NCBI GenBank assembly: GCA_025618425.1
Contig: CM046838.1
Span: 13,788,010 to 13,852,009 of the forward strand
DNA: 64,000 nt
From: Heliocidaris tuberculata
Lineage: Eukaryota; Echinodermata; Echinoidea; Camarodonta; Echinometridae
Reading direction: 5' to 3'
Part shown: in pieces, positions 11,594 through 22,339 of the stretch
How positions within the stretch are numbered: the first letter of the stretch is position 1
Layout of the letters: each line of letters opens with the position of its first letter
Notes under the pieces: model-generated
Told to the model about the DNA's origin: nothing
The model's input: the letters and a program-made list of their open reading frames with translations, nothing else
Database searches by the model: none
Made by a program: the position numbers and the translations under genes

Positions 11594-12384
11594 CGTGACA
11601 GACGGGACATCCAACCCTCACTTTTTTATGTTTTTACTTGATATTTTATATTTCATTCAAAAGTGATGCTTATTTTGATGTATAGATGTGATCTATAGGG
11701 TTTGGTCAACAAAATGGGGGAAAATTTTTTTTTCAAGCCCCGCCCACAAATTGTGGGCTGGGCTTCAAGTTCAGCGTGACAGACGGGACATGAATTTACC
11801 AAGCCATTTTTGCTTTGATACTTTTCGACTAAGCTCTCCTCACTGGAAAATCTTGAAACAAAATATGTGTATTCATGTTATTACTTATTGGTACCTTTAT
11901 GAAACCTGCTAGTATACATTTGAAATTTCATCTTGCTTTTGGGGGAAAATGCCAAAAAGTGAGCGTGACAGACGGGACAATAAAAACGTGACAGACGGGA
12001 CACATTGAGATTGTACACAAAATACAATTTTTAAAGACAACCAAATTTCCAGAACTAAATACCTTCTTCTCATGTTCTAAAGGGGTTAAAGGGTCATCTT
12101 TAATATCATGAAACATAATAGTAAAAGGATTTTAATTTTCATCCATCGGAAAATTTTCATGTAGTCCCATCCATATATATTTTTGCAGTACATGCAAAAC
12201 GTGACAGACGGGACATTACTTTATGATTGATAATTATCTTCATAATTTTGAATTCCGCCAAGTTAGCAGCAGAAATGAATTTCCCCCCCTACCAAAGAAC
12301 AAGACTCCAAAATTTTATTCCAAAACAATGATCCAATTTATTGTAAATGCAAAAAGTACCTTAAAAAACGTGACAGACGGGACA
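11594..12384 (+). repeat. Six dispersed copies of the 16-mer CGTGACAGACGGGACA
   Basis: Exact copies start at 11,594, 11,775, 11,964, 11,987, 12,200 and 12,369, all on the plus strand. Spacings are 181, 189, 23, 213 and 169 bp. The sequence between copies shows no obvious similarity from one interval to the next, so this is not an ordinary tandem satellite. Candidate explanations are subterminal protein-binding sites of a transposon or a decayed repeat with a selected core. No terminal inverted repeats were found around it. Confidence 0.85.
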
Positions 12385-13231
12385 AAAATCCATTTGACCT
12401 TTGACCTCCTTTAAATCAGAAGAATATTAATTTTTTAAAAACTTTTTGTATATAGACATAAAATTTCCCTTATTCATAACCGGATTTGATTAAATTTGTT
12501 ATGATAGCAGATGAAATGTCTAAAAATGACTCAAAATGTAATTAACCATATTTTACCACAAAAATGTGTAATTTCATTTATGGGTTAAAAAATGGCTATT
12601 TTTGGTCAAAATATTTTTAAAAATTAAAAAATTGAATATGGTTCCATACAGTTCGAATAATGCTTATTCAACTGACATAGAAGGAAAATGTTCAAATTAC
12701 ACTTTGTTTTTTCACCAAAGGTTGACATTTTCATGGAATCACCCATGCTAGAGAAGTGAAATAATTGAGGAGAAGATGACAAAACAGGCACTGAAAATAT
12801 GTGAGATGTTATGGGACATCGTCTGCTTGTGCAATTAACGTCCTCCCTTTGACGTCACACATTTCAGCGACTTTCGGAGAGCTGTTCAGGTGCTATGTCG
12901 GGCTGTATTTTAGCAATTTGTAATTGATAATAATCATTACTTCGAATGTTTGCAAGCGTCGAATTTTGACAAACTTGTCCGGTCTAAGCTTCACCTACGC
13001 AAAAATGAAAATTAAGTCAGTTTTAAAAATCAATGAATATCTACTTTAAGTATTTGAATATTTGGTAAGCACATAGCTTAACTGTTTTCTTGAAAGTTTG
13101 TGAAAGGGAGGGGGCTTACAAGTTCCAAAAGTGCAAACTCACATAGAATTTGTACACGGCCTGCCCATGTAGAAAATCTATGGGAAAGTGGGAATTATCA
13201 TAAATTCAGAGCGCATTGAAAGAATGAGTTG
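12385..13231. other. No gene recognised
   Basis: AT-rich to about 12,800, then mixed. No exon-like ORF with splice sites, and no element boundaries, were seen. Confidence 0.4.
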
Positions 13232-14352
13232 TAGCCTTTTGACAAGGCCTCACGTCTTAGATTATATTCCACGCCGCGCACGACATAGACGAGACTAGCT
13301 GTTGATACGGTGACTTGGCCAGATTCCGAGGAATGCGCGAGCGAGCGGAGAAGCCGCGAGGCCTTTTCGATATTGTTTTTTTCCCCTCTCGGCTTCCTCG
13401 ATAGCTCATGAATCATGCATAGCTGTATGCAAATATACCAGCTGGGCTCAATAGACCAATCAAAACTTACGGCTTCGTTGGCGATTCGTTCATGAGTACT
13501 AGTGAAAGAATTGTTTTTGTTTGTTTTTGTTTGTTTTATTAACGGAGTTAATAATTAAATAATGGACGTAAAATGAAGGAAAACGTTTTTGACTGTAAAG
13601 TACGCTTAATAACTTGAGTTATCAGCTTAGGAATTACAAAAAATATAGAGGGATTATTTATTAAACACCCATGTCAAAGTCTCAACTTGGTTCTTCATGA
13701 GAGACACAAGCGGGGATATGATGACCACAATGCTGCGGCTTTCCGCGGTACCAGAGGATGGGCCCATGTTCCCCTCGGCCGACGCGGGGGGAAGCTATGA
13801 GAAGTCGGTGGTTCGCAGCTCTGCAGCAGCTTGCCCACTCTGCGCCTGTGTTCGTGTTCGGAGATGGTCTTTGCACAAAAGTATTGCCTGAAAGATGGCA
13901 CTTTTACCGTAGCCAGTCGGAAGGCTGACGAATGTATCTTGTCCTCAAAGCACTGAAAATAACGCCTTCAATTGCAAATCCTTGAATCCTGTGATATTCA
14001 GCTTCTGAGGTGCAAAAACGGTACTATTTAGTAGGATATCTTCTATGAAGTCGTCCCGAGAATCACTGGGGCAAGCCGCCATGTTGACTGAACTCATTTG
14101 CGTCCAAATTTGCATACTGAATATATGCTGACGTCATAGGAACAATTCGACTGCTGATTGGCTGCTACCATTTTGGTTGGGAATTTGCCCCCAAAACAAT
14201 GGCTATAATAAGAAATCCGAACCAATATCGAAAAGGCCTGGCGGCTTCGCCGCTCGCTCGCGCGTTCACTCGGGTTTTAGTGAATAGTCTCATTTCAGCC
14301 GCGCTAAATTGTCGGACATAAACCTAAGCCACGAGGCCTTGTCAAAAGGCTA
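13232..14352. mobile_element. 1.12-kb inverted-repeat transposon carrying a RecQ-like helicase fragment
   Basis: The left end TAGCCTTTTGACAAGGCCTC is the complement of the right end at 14,333-14,352. A second complementary block lies 100-140 bp inside each end (GCGCGAGCGAGCGG ... GGCCTTTTCGATATTG), giving imperfect arms of about 140 bp. GAGTTG occurs just outside both ends (13,226-13,231 and 14,356-14,361) and may be a target-site duplication with a small offset. The interior carries a broken helicase reading frame on the minus strand. The superfamily cannot be assigned without a search. Confidence 0.8.
13675..14097 (-). pseudogene. RecQ-like DNA helicase, N-terminal fragment, broken
   Basis: From an ATG at 14,097 the minus strand reads MSSVNMAAC, then FKDLQLKALFSVL, an in-frame TGA (13,945-13,947), then DTFVSLPTGYGKSAIFQAI. 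The last stretch is a Walker A region (PTGYGKS at about 13,903-13,923) of the RecQ/WRN helicase type. After a frameshift, about 13,680-13,735 reads SIVVIISPLVSLMKNQVETL, the helicase motif Ia region of the same family. The fragment ends there, without the DEAH motif or later helicase motifs. It is therefore a truncated and disabled fragment inside the inverted-repeat element. Relatives of RecQ helicases are known in mobile elements, so capture or descent from an autonomous element are both possible. Confidence 0.75.
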
Positions 14353-14402
14353 AAAGAGTTGTGACACGCGCTTACGCGGTCTTGGTTATAAACATGGCGG
14401 AT

Positions 14403-14468
14403 CATGGAGCTTCCAAGAGTTCCCTCCCACATACATTACCAAGGGAGGGAACTATTTGAAGCTCCATG
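14403..14468. other. 66-bp stem-loop
   Basis: CATGGAGCTTC-caag-AGTTCCCTCCC, a 14-nt loop, then GGGAGGGAACT-attt-GAAGCTCCATG. It has two perfect 11-bp stems separated by one symmetric 4x4 internal loop. The size suits a small RNA precursor, but a relic of a palindromic MITE is equally possible. Confidence 0.6.
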
Positions 14469-14935
14469 AAATGACTGTCCTATCAGAAGCGACCTCCGGT
14501 GTCACGACTCTGTGTATGTATAGCTCTGATTAAATTCAATTAGCGCCCTCTACGTCACATGATGTTAATTATAAGAAAATAATGATACTGAAGGTTTTAT
14601 ATATTGCCATATTTTGACGAGTTTGAAATTTTGACCGCAAAGGGGAGAACAGCTTGGACCTGCCCATATGCATAATCTGGAAAAGGACAAGGAAAGATTT
14701 GTAAAATTTAAACCAAAGTTGTAAATATATTCACTAGTTTCATTTTCATCTGTTATACAGTGTGTATCAAATTACAGGTAATCCAAATTCAGAAGGTTAA
14801 TATTTTAAGGATGGGCGGAAATATGCAGGAAATTCTTGTCATTAGGGAGGGGCGTAACAATAGGTTGTCCCCCCCCCCATGAATAGAATTGCGTAACGCA
14901 TCTCTGCCACTGATTCTATAAGGTTACAAAAAAAA
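14469..14935. other. No gene recognised
   Basis: Unique-looking sequence with one C-run at 14,868-14,878. No ORF or element ends were seen. Confidence 0.4.
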
Positions 14936-15662
14936 GGGGGAACTCTCCCGGGGGGGGGGGGGGGGGCACTCAGGTATATTGATGTACCCATGCGCATCAA
15001 AAAAAAAAAAAAAAAAAAAAAAAAAACCGCGTAAAAAGGGGTCTTTTTTTCATCCAGGACGCGTAACACGCGTTACGTGTTAAGAGGTACGCCAAAGGCG
15101 TTTAGGGGGTCATTTTCATCCCGGCGGCAATGCAATGGTAGGAACAAAACATTTTTAGTCCGATTTTCAGGAACTTGAACGCCCTTTGAACGGTGGCGTG
15201 CGCAGAAAAACGGGTGTTTGATCTCTATATAATTGAAGTAAATAATAACATTTTTAATTTAACCAACAGCAGTTCCTATATGTGCAGTTTATTTTGTTTG
15301 CCTTGTGTGAAGAATTTATCCACCAAAGGTGAAGAATATGTCAGTTTGCAAAAGGTGATCTTGAATTCAAGTGGTGTATTTTTTATGTTGGTTAAGTTAA
15401 TCTTGTTTAGGGAGTAATATTTAAGACAATCTTGTTGAGCGGGTAATATTTCAATCAAACCTGTTTAGGGGGGTAATTTTTATGAAAAAAACACGCGAAA
15501 TCCTCGTTAAGGGGTAATTTTTACGAAAAAAAGCACGCGAAATCCTTATTAAGGGGTATCTTTTCACCAAAGTATGAAACTTGTTTAGGGGGCATTTTTT
15601 AAATCCATGGACACGCATGTGTACATCAATATACCTGAGTGGCCCTCCGGGGGAATTCCTCA
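14936..15662. mobile_element. Inverted-repeat element, ~0.73 kb
   Basis: The left end GGGGAACTCTCCCGGGG with CACTCAGGTATATTGATGTA (about 14,968) is complementary to the right end TACATCAATATACCTGAGTG followed by CCGGGGGAATTCCTC. Inside the right arm (about 15,400-15,600) is a degenerate tandem repeat of GGGGTAATTTTTACGAAAAA and CACGCGAAATCC. Contains poly-G (14,950-14,966) and poly-A (14,999-15,026). Non-coding, so probably non-autonomous. Confidence 0.75.
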
Positions 15663-15767
15663 CCTATCCATTCATACATTATTAGCATCACTGATATCAT
15701 GCATGACCGAGTACATTTTTACTGAAGATGATACGAATTCCATTTTGTTGCAAGTGTAATAGTCTGG

Positions 15768-15832
15768 GAGCCTGTCCCGAAATAGTCATCCCATTTTACA
15801 TATGAGATTTGACCCCTTAAAGTCGGGCCCTG
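15768..15832 (+). repeat. Fragment of the GGAGCCTGTCCCGAAATAGT repeat
   Basis: Matches the terminus of the repeats at 8,215 and 10,862, including CATATGAGATTTGACCCC. Confidence 0.75.
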
Positions 15833-15837
15833 TTCAG

Positions 15838-16080
15838 GCGCTCTTAAAGCGTACCGTACCCGTGCCAAAGCGTACCGTGCCGTGCCAGAGAAGCCGTCTG
15901 AACGCTCTATGAAAGCGAACCGTACCCGTAACGTACCGCTCCAGAAGCGTGCCACGGCGGACCACCTCTGGTCCAGAGTGTGCCAAAGCGTGCCAAAGCG
16001 AACCGTACCGTACGTGCCTCGACGAGCACCTGAACGCAAACCGTACCGTACGGGAAGAGTGCGCTAAAGCTATGGTCACA
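15838..16080. repeat. GC-rich CCGTACC-motif block
   Basis: GCG(T/A)ACCGTACC and GTGCCAAAGCG units recur on the plus strand and in complement around a GGACCACCTCTGGTCC palindrome at 15,959-15,974. Open frames on both strands translate to Arg/Tyr-rich low complexity. It is likely a non-coding repeat or MITE, not a gene. Confidence 0.6.
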
Positions 16081-16579
16081 TCCCAGAAAATCAGCCTGCT
16101 CGGCGGCCGGGCGGCGAGTTTTTAGCCAATTTCGCCCGGGCACCGCTGTTTTTTAAGGCATCGCTCGGTCGCCGCTGAAGATTTAGCGCGGAGTTAAAAT
16201 TTTTAAATCTGGAAGATCTTCGTCATATGGTATTACCATTTAAGACAATTTATTAAAATGAAAAATATTTTGAGTGATAATCAACGCAATAAATTTATGT
16301 CAAGAGACAACAATGCACCTTTTAATTGAATGCAAGGGAGTAAAGATCTGGTGGAAAATTACTGAACGAATGATTTTTAAAATATATTTCAGACACAAGC
16401 AAACGCTGATAATATTGTTATAATAATTGAATTCAATATTGCAGACGAAAAGAATTTCCTGATTAATCTTTTTATAAATTGCGTGCATTGTGTTATCTAT
16501 AAAGATTAAGAGTTCATGGGGGAAAAAAACAACAGCTAAGCTACGGATAAAGCTTTGTTGATAAATTCTAAGTTGGAAT
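16081..16579. other. No gene recognised
   Basis: A GC-rich patch to about 16,200, then AT-rich unique sequence. Confidence 0.4.
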
Positions 16580-16795
16580 AGACCTGTTCACAAAGTTATT
16601 CATATTTCCTGGGGTCCTAGTGACGAGCTATTCCATTAACCTGTTATTAATGAATGAACTACAATACTTGGAATCCAGTTTACATACATTACTTGTTGCT
16701 ATGTCTGACAAGCTTCTGACAAGCTTTCAGGTTGTCAAGAACAATCTTTGTTTAAAATGTATGCATAAAATTTGAATATATTTGTGAACAGGTCT
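16580..16795. mobile_element. MITE of the AGACCTGTTCACAAA family
   Basis: Terminal AGACCTGTTCACAAA and its complement TTTGTGAACAGGTCT bound a 216-bp element. Further copies are at 31,187-31,416 (about 90 percent alike by eye) and, reversed and interrupted, at 21,278-21,682. Confidence 0.85.
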
Positions 16796-17369
16796 TTTAC
16801 ATCAATATGTGAGTAGTGAATTAATTCGTTAATACCGTGATTCGAAGGCAATTGATCAAATAATTCAGTATATTTGATTTTTAATGTCATCAATGATTTC
16901 AGTTAATTTGGCAATGTACATATATTCTGTAAATAATTTATCATTGATATATATGAATAAAGTTCCTCGTATGAGGTAAAAGAAGAAAAACAATCTGGAA
17001 CATTTTCACACCAAAAGCACAACAATGAAATGCATTTTGCTCAAATTGATGTTATCAGATGAAGCATTTGTATTTGTATATATTGCTTTAATAGCCAGCT
17101 CACATAGTTTAGACTTGTGCTATTGTCTGGTTCCATTTTAACATCCTTTCCATTTTTTTGCTGGGACCTACTCATATAATTTTTTCCAACTACTATAGAT
17201 ATTGTAAATATTATAATGTATTGGTAAATAAATACAATCACACCATATCATGTCATATTATTTTTTCCTGTAATTTCTTTGATGGTTTATTCCTGGATTT
17301 AGCAGGATAAGTGTATGTTCAACATATAAGTTTCTAATATTACCTCTGAGATAGGATATTGCAAGTTTA

Positions 17370-17781
17370 ATGTTAAAGTCCACCCTGATATTTTGTTGAT
17401 TTTAAAAGCAGTAGAAAATGAGAGAAACAGATAAGTAAACGTTTGAGCAAAATGTGGTAAGAAATAAGAAAGTTTATGAATCTTTGAAGTTGTAATAAAT
17501 CAATTACATTATAAGCAGCTCTATGACTAATCTTTCAATGTTCTCTCCGATTTGCTCTGTACTGAAAATTTCGTAAATGTCAACTTTCTTATAGTTGTTG
17601 ATGAAGAAAAAGATTTTTTTTTTTTCAAACAGGGGTTGTGTTATGTAGGGTGCATGTGTGATTGAATATTTTCTTTTGAGAAAATAGCAAATTATGACTG
17701 TTTTTAGTACAGGGCAAAAGGGAAGTACCTTGCAAGATACGTCACAGAGGTGCCAATTTTAGTTTGATCGATTACCACTTC

Positions 17782-17812
<31 letters not shown>

Positions 17813-17930
17813 ACATAACTTTCTTATTTTCTATCCGATTTTGCTCAAACTTTAACTGATCTGTTTTTCTTATTTGATCTGTTCCTGTTAAAATGAACTT
17901 TGACATCCAGGCAGACTTCTTTAACTCAAG
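17370..17930. repeat. Dispersed inverted-repeat element with poly-A
   Basis: The left end has GTTAAAGTCCACCCTGATAT and the right end the roughly complementary AACTTTGACATCCAGGCAGA. Internal text 'GAGAAACAGAT..GTTTGAGCAA' and its complement 'TTTGCTCAAACTTT' show inverted symmetry. Related fragments are at 24,890-25,060, 37,830-37,960, 43,100-43,310 and 54,540-54,760, marking a common family. Confidence 0.6.
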
Positions 17931-18321
17931 GAATTAACAGTGACAATATAAGCAAATGGTAGACTAGATCTAGAGTCTACCAAATAGATAGTTTTGACAC
18001 ATAATTTTGAACCGAGACAGTGTAGTACTAGTCATGATATTCAGGGGCATCTTATTCCATTCTTTAAGATAAAATATCAAAAAAGAGTTAAGAGCAGCAT
18101 GAGTTCTTACGTAAGGTTGATGAATAAGGTTTCTCTGACGTGTATTATAATGATGAAGGGCTGACGTGTATTATAATGATGAAGGGCAGAGTTTGCCACA
18201 AACACATCTTTCAAAAATGAACAATGAGTAGAGGATTGAAATTTAAACATATAAATCAAACAACTTAGATCTGCTATATAGTGACATGTTATTTTGAAAA
18301 AGATAAGGATCTACAACTTAC

Positions 18322-18373
18322 CGTGACTTGAAATGGTAAGAAACACAATCAAAATGTCTTCGAATGCCACCAT
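18322..18373 (-). CDS. Cytokine receptor exon 1 (start codon, signal peptide)
   Basis: ATG at 18,373. The exon encodes MVAFEDILIVFLTISSH plus the first base of a Gly codon, a short but typical hydrophobic secretion signal. The donor is GTAAGT. Phase 1 joins exon 2 exactly (G|GT), giving HGQIAW at the likely cleavage region. I chose it because it is the only upstream ATG exon with a signal-like peptide, a strong donor and a matching phase. The roughly 14-kb intron to exon 2 is long, so a transcript is needed to prove the link. Confidence 0.75.
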
Positions 18374-18481
18374 CTTCAAGAGGACAATTCCAATTTTCAG
18401 TTTCAAAGACAGCAAATGCTAAATGCAAGTGCCAGGTTCCAAACAAAAGGATGGCAGTGAACGCTTAGTCTTTGTCTCCCC

Positions 18482-18490
18482 TTATTTAAG
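18482..18490 (-). promoter_or_regulatory. Possible TATA-like box of the receptor gene
   Basis: CTTAAATAA on the minus strand, about 110 bp upstream of the ATG. It would place a start site near 18,455 and a 5' UTR of about 80 nt. Position and sequence fit, but AT-rich DNA produces such boxes by chance. Confidence 0.35.
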
Positions 18491-18956
18491 GCTACAATAA
18501 GTTTTTAACTAAAGTTAGTGTAAGGGGCCAAACGGCAACCATCAGCTAGCTTTGTCATGACGATTGCTGCGGCAAGACTGAGTAAGAGCATGGATCTACC
18601 GTTCGTATAAATATGATTAGGTAACTCTACAAAGAGCGTGGACAAAAACAAAAGTTCTTCTAACGTTAAGTGTCCTCTCAACATTCCATTAATAACGATA
18701 TATCTGCGTTTCCTATGACTGTATGCTATTGTAAATTTGCTACTGTGTATTATCTATTTGTGTATATATTATAAATTGTATATGTGCTTCATGTACTGCC
18801 GACAAAATGAATTTCCTATTGGACCAATAAAATTAATCCTAATTTGAATCTGAATCTTGACAGGTGTGTTTACTATTCAACAATTAATTACAGTAACGTA
18901 ACAGCGCACTCGCGGCGTGCGCGTTCGCTAACGTAAACGTCAGCGGAATCGGCTGG

Positions 18957-18985
18957 CGGGGGGGGGGGGGGGGGGGGGGGGGGGG
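18957..18985. repeat. Poly-G run (~29 bp)
   Basis: One of the longest homopolymer G tracts in the window. Confidence 0.95.
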
Positions 18986-19129
18986 AAGAGTAGGGGAGAG
19001 GGACCATGAATATAGGGGATGAATACCCCGTCCCACACCCGCTGTACTGTATAGGCCTTGATCATTCATTTTTCATCTGCCTGTAGTAAGACCTGTGTGC
19101 CCCCTAACTCCAGCTAGCTCCGCCGCCGC

Positions 19130-19600
19130 CAAAAAAACAAAAACAAAAAACAACAACAACAACAACAAACAAACAAACAAACAACAAAACAAAACAAAAC
19201 AAAACAAAAAGAAAGAAAAAAAAAAGCATTAAAAAAGAAAAGAAAAGAAAAGGCCTCACCGATGCCAGTGATGCCCCCTGGCAAAGGCTGCTCACGCTAT
19301 GCCACGTTAAATATGATTTTAGCTTCGATTTGATCTGGATTGGATTGGATTGGATTGAATGGATTGAATTGCATGGATTGCATTGGATTGGAATTGTTTT
19401 GATTTGATTGGATTGGATTGGAATGGATTTGGATTGGAATTGATTTGATTTGATTTGATTGGATTTGAATTGATTTGATTTGATTGGATTGGATTGGAAT
19501 TGATTGGATTTGATTGGAAATGATTTGATTGGATTGGATTGGAATTGATTTGATTGGATTGGAATTAATTGGATTTTATTTGACTGGATTTGATTTATCA
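19130..19600. repeat. A-rich (CAAA)n tract and GATTG minisatellite
   Basis: 19,130-19,250 is CAAA/CAACAA-rich. 19,330-19,600 is an array of GGATT, GATTT and GGAATT units of about 5 bp. The 165-aa minus-strand ORF over it (Gln-Ser-Asn-Pro-Ile repeats) is a translation of the minisatellite. Confidence 0.85.
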
Positions 19601-19910
19601 ATGTACATCATCATAAAAGTACACAGATCATCAGTGGTTCAAACACATGTCGGGAGCTGTTCACGAGAAGATAAATATATATTCTCACCTTCGTTCAACT
19701 ATTCCAAGCACTTTTCCATTGTAATTGTGCTCATTACAGGAGCGCATCATCTCTGCTCTATATTTGGCTACATCACTTTCGACCATCCACGCTGCATCGA
19801 AACTGAAATGGCCAAGCGACGTGTGAATATCCGCTACTTATGAATTAAAGGTATCTGTACAATTTTATGAACAATCATATCAATATCATTCTTACTCAGT
19901 TTTAAAGTTC

Positions 19911-20129
19911 TTGAAGGTTATCATTCCATACTTTCATATATATGAAGCATTCAAAGATTTTTACAAGGAAGAGAAATTTGTAAAAATCATCATGAAATTG
20001 GATGATAAAAATGCCATCGATTGCCCTGTAAGATATTTCAAATCCATCACAAATGCCCGTGAAGATTTTTTATTCCCTGATAATATATTGCTGGACTATA
20101 TCGAAAGTTTAATCTGTAATACACCTTGA
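19911..20129 (+). other. Unidentified 72-codon ORF
   Basis: MKVIIPYFHIYEAF through EDFLFPDN to ICNTP, with balanced composition unlike the low-complexity ORFs nearby. No family is recognised and no splice signals support it. A retroelement 3'-like end (GATGTCAATGTCAATG) at about 20,620 suggests it may be a remnant of a retrotransposon C-terminus. Confidence 0.25.
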
Positions 20130-20239
20130 GTATACGGAGCTCATATTCTGACAAGTTTATTTGCATGATTTAGATCGATTATTCTGGTAAAGCAATTTGT
20201 GTTCTGACCCAATCATCATTTATATCAATATAATATTCC

Positions 20240-20535
20240 AATTTGATATACTATGTTATATGATTTGTCTCCTATAAGTCCTATCGCGATTTTCTATTGC
20301 AAGTTATCCCATTGGCTACGGGAACCGGGTCGTCCCTGTATCAAGCCTATGGGAATGAGAGAATTCAGTAGTCAACCGGTTATGATATCCACTTTGATAC
20401 AATGTTATATGATTTGTCATATGTTAAATATGAGTAGTGACATTATGATTTCATTATCTATATCAATATGATATCCAATTTTATTATGTTATATAATTAG
20501 TCATATGTTAAATCTGAGTAGTCCTATTATGATTT
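20240..20535 (+). repeat. Degenerate tandem repeat, ~110-150 bp unit
   Basis: ATGTTATATGATTTGTC, (T)CATATGTTAAAT(A/C)TGAGTAGT and ATTATGATTT recur three times with drift. Confidence 0.55.
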
Positions 20536-21277
20536 GCTATATATTTTCTTTTTTTCCATTTCATTTCCATGTGATTGTTTATTTTCTTTATACTAATGCT
20601 TTGTATTGTAAAAGAAAATATTGATGTCAATGTCAATGAAGTTTCTTAATAAAATACTAAATACCATACTTTAGAGTTGTAAAATTCGTTTACGAGAAGC
20701 AGATTAAAAACAAAATTAACGACTATTTTTTTTTTCAAAATAAATTCTATTGTGCATAATTCATCCATTTTCATCGTTTACTAATTATATCAAACGGTGC
20801 CTTTAAAGTGAAGTATTACTAAACAGAATATGATTTCCTTCTTTCGGACCTGTATGGAGGGCTAAGCTTGTATCTTAAACCAAAACGATATGCTTTTTCT
20901 TTAGCTGTCTGGTATTATATTATATTCAATATTCTTTATAGAAAGTCGGGACAAAGAGATTGACCAAACAGGTAAACAAAATATCAGCCAATGTTTCGAT
21001 CATAACTTTCTTTTTATAAGTTCAATAAAAAATACACAGAAAGTTTAATTATGTAGCAGAAAAGAAATTACATGATAGGTACTAGGATTAGAAAGATACA
21101 TTATTTAGATTAGCACAATGAAACTGAAACACTCCTTGTCAGAACACAATTGAAATATAATTCTTGTAAAAAAATAACAACAAAATATCCCTTCAAGTAT
21201 CACATTATAATGCAGCACTTCTGAATTCCCACATATACAAAATCTACTTGTAGTGGAAAGTTGTTCTCCCTCTCAAT

Positions 21278-21682
21278 AGACCTGTTCACAAATATATTCA
21301 AATTTTATGCATACTTTTAAAACAAAGGTTGTTCTTGACAACCTGAAAGCTTGTCAGATGCTTGTCATACATAGCAACAAGTAATGTATGCAAACTGGAT
21401 TCCAATTGATTTTTCGTTTGGTATTGATTTTTCGTTTGGTTTAGTGTATTTCAATTTAGCCTCAATATTGTGTAACATTATTACATTATGTTTATGTATA
21501 TTATTATTATGTATATTGGACCCCATGGAAGAACAGTGCCATTAGGTTAATGGCTCTGAAATGGGCTATCCATCCGTTTAGTCATTCTATTATTGTTGTA
21601 AGTCATTGATTTTGTTGTATTGTGATATTGTTTTTTAAATGATTTTCGGAAATAAAACAAACAAACAAGTATTGTAGTTCAT
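21278..21682 (-). mobile_element. AGACCTGTTCACAAA-family MITE, interrupted and truncated
   Basis: Reverse-orientation relative of the elements at 16,580 and 31,187. Intact to CTGGATTCCAA at about 21,403, then broken by the insertion at 21,404-21,667. It resumes with GTATTGTAGTTCAT and is then lost. Confidence 0.75.
21404..21667 (+). mobile_element. Retroelement 3' end inserted in a MITE
   Basis: About 260 bp of non-coding sequence ending GGAAATAAAACAAACAAACAA, an A-rich retroelement-type tail. It lies exactly between two parts of the MITE that are contiguous in the copies at 16,580 and 31,187. Confidence 0.65.
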
Positions 21683-22339
21683 GTGTATGTGTGTGTGTTC
21701 ATATCCGCCATGAAAATAATCTGCGCAATTGATTAGTCCAATATGCGTCATGTGACAAAAATAAAATTCCCACTAGCTTCATGCAAATGCCATGGAGGTA
21801 ACATCTGACGTCACTATCCGTGAACACTACTATTCACGAATGCTATTTACGGCGTATGACATCATCCACGAAAAGCGGGTAAACATCGTGACGATAATCA
21901 CGACATTCCTTTCCGCGTATCAGTTGTTTTAGGCACCGGGTGGTGAAAAAAAAAATTTCCGTCAGCCCTCCAAAAGTCACTCAGTGGGGAGGGGGGGGGG
22001 TATCAAATTTTATGGGGGTCTAGTATTTCTCTATAATTCTTTGACAAGCAAAAAAAAAAAAAAAAAGTCAGTTCATAAAGGGGGAGCACAATTCTTTTGG
22101 TCTAAAGTTGTCAGGGGGCAGTCTGCTCCCCTGCCTCCCCCCCCCCGGCTACGCTAGTGATGTTCACAGAAAGAAAAGAAATGCAGGTAAATATGTCCTC
22201 ATCTGCCGTATTTCATACGGTATTACTGTTGTCATCATCATTATTGTTGTTATTTTCATTGTTATAACAAAACTACAAGTATACGGTGTAAAATCACATA
22301 ATTTAAAATGGATAATGATTTTTTACAAAAAAGATCGTA

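Noticed and set aside
15719..16143. Arg/Tyr-rich ORFs on the minus strand
   Set aside because: They arise from CCGTACC repeats; three frames are open at once.
19104..19601. 165-aa Gln-Ser-Asn-Pro-Ile repeat protein
   Set aside because: A translation of the GATTG minisatellite and CAAA tract.
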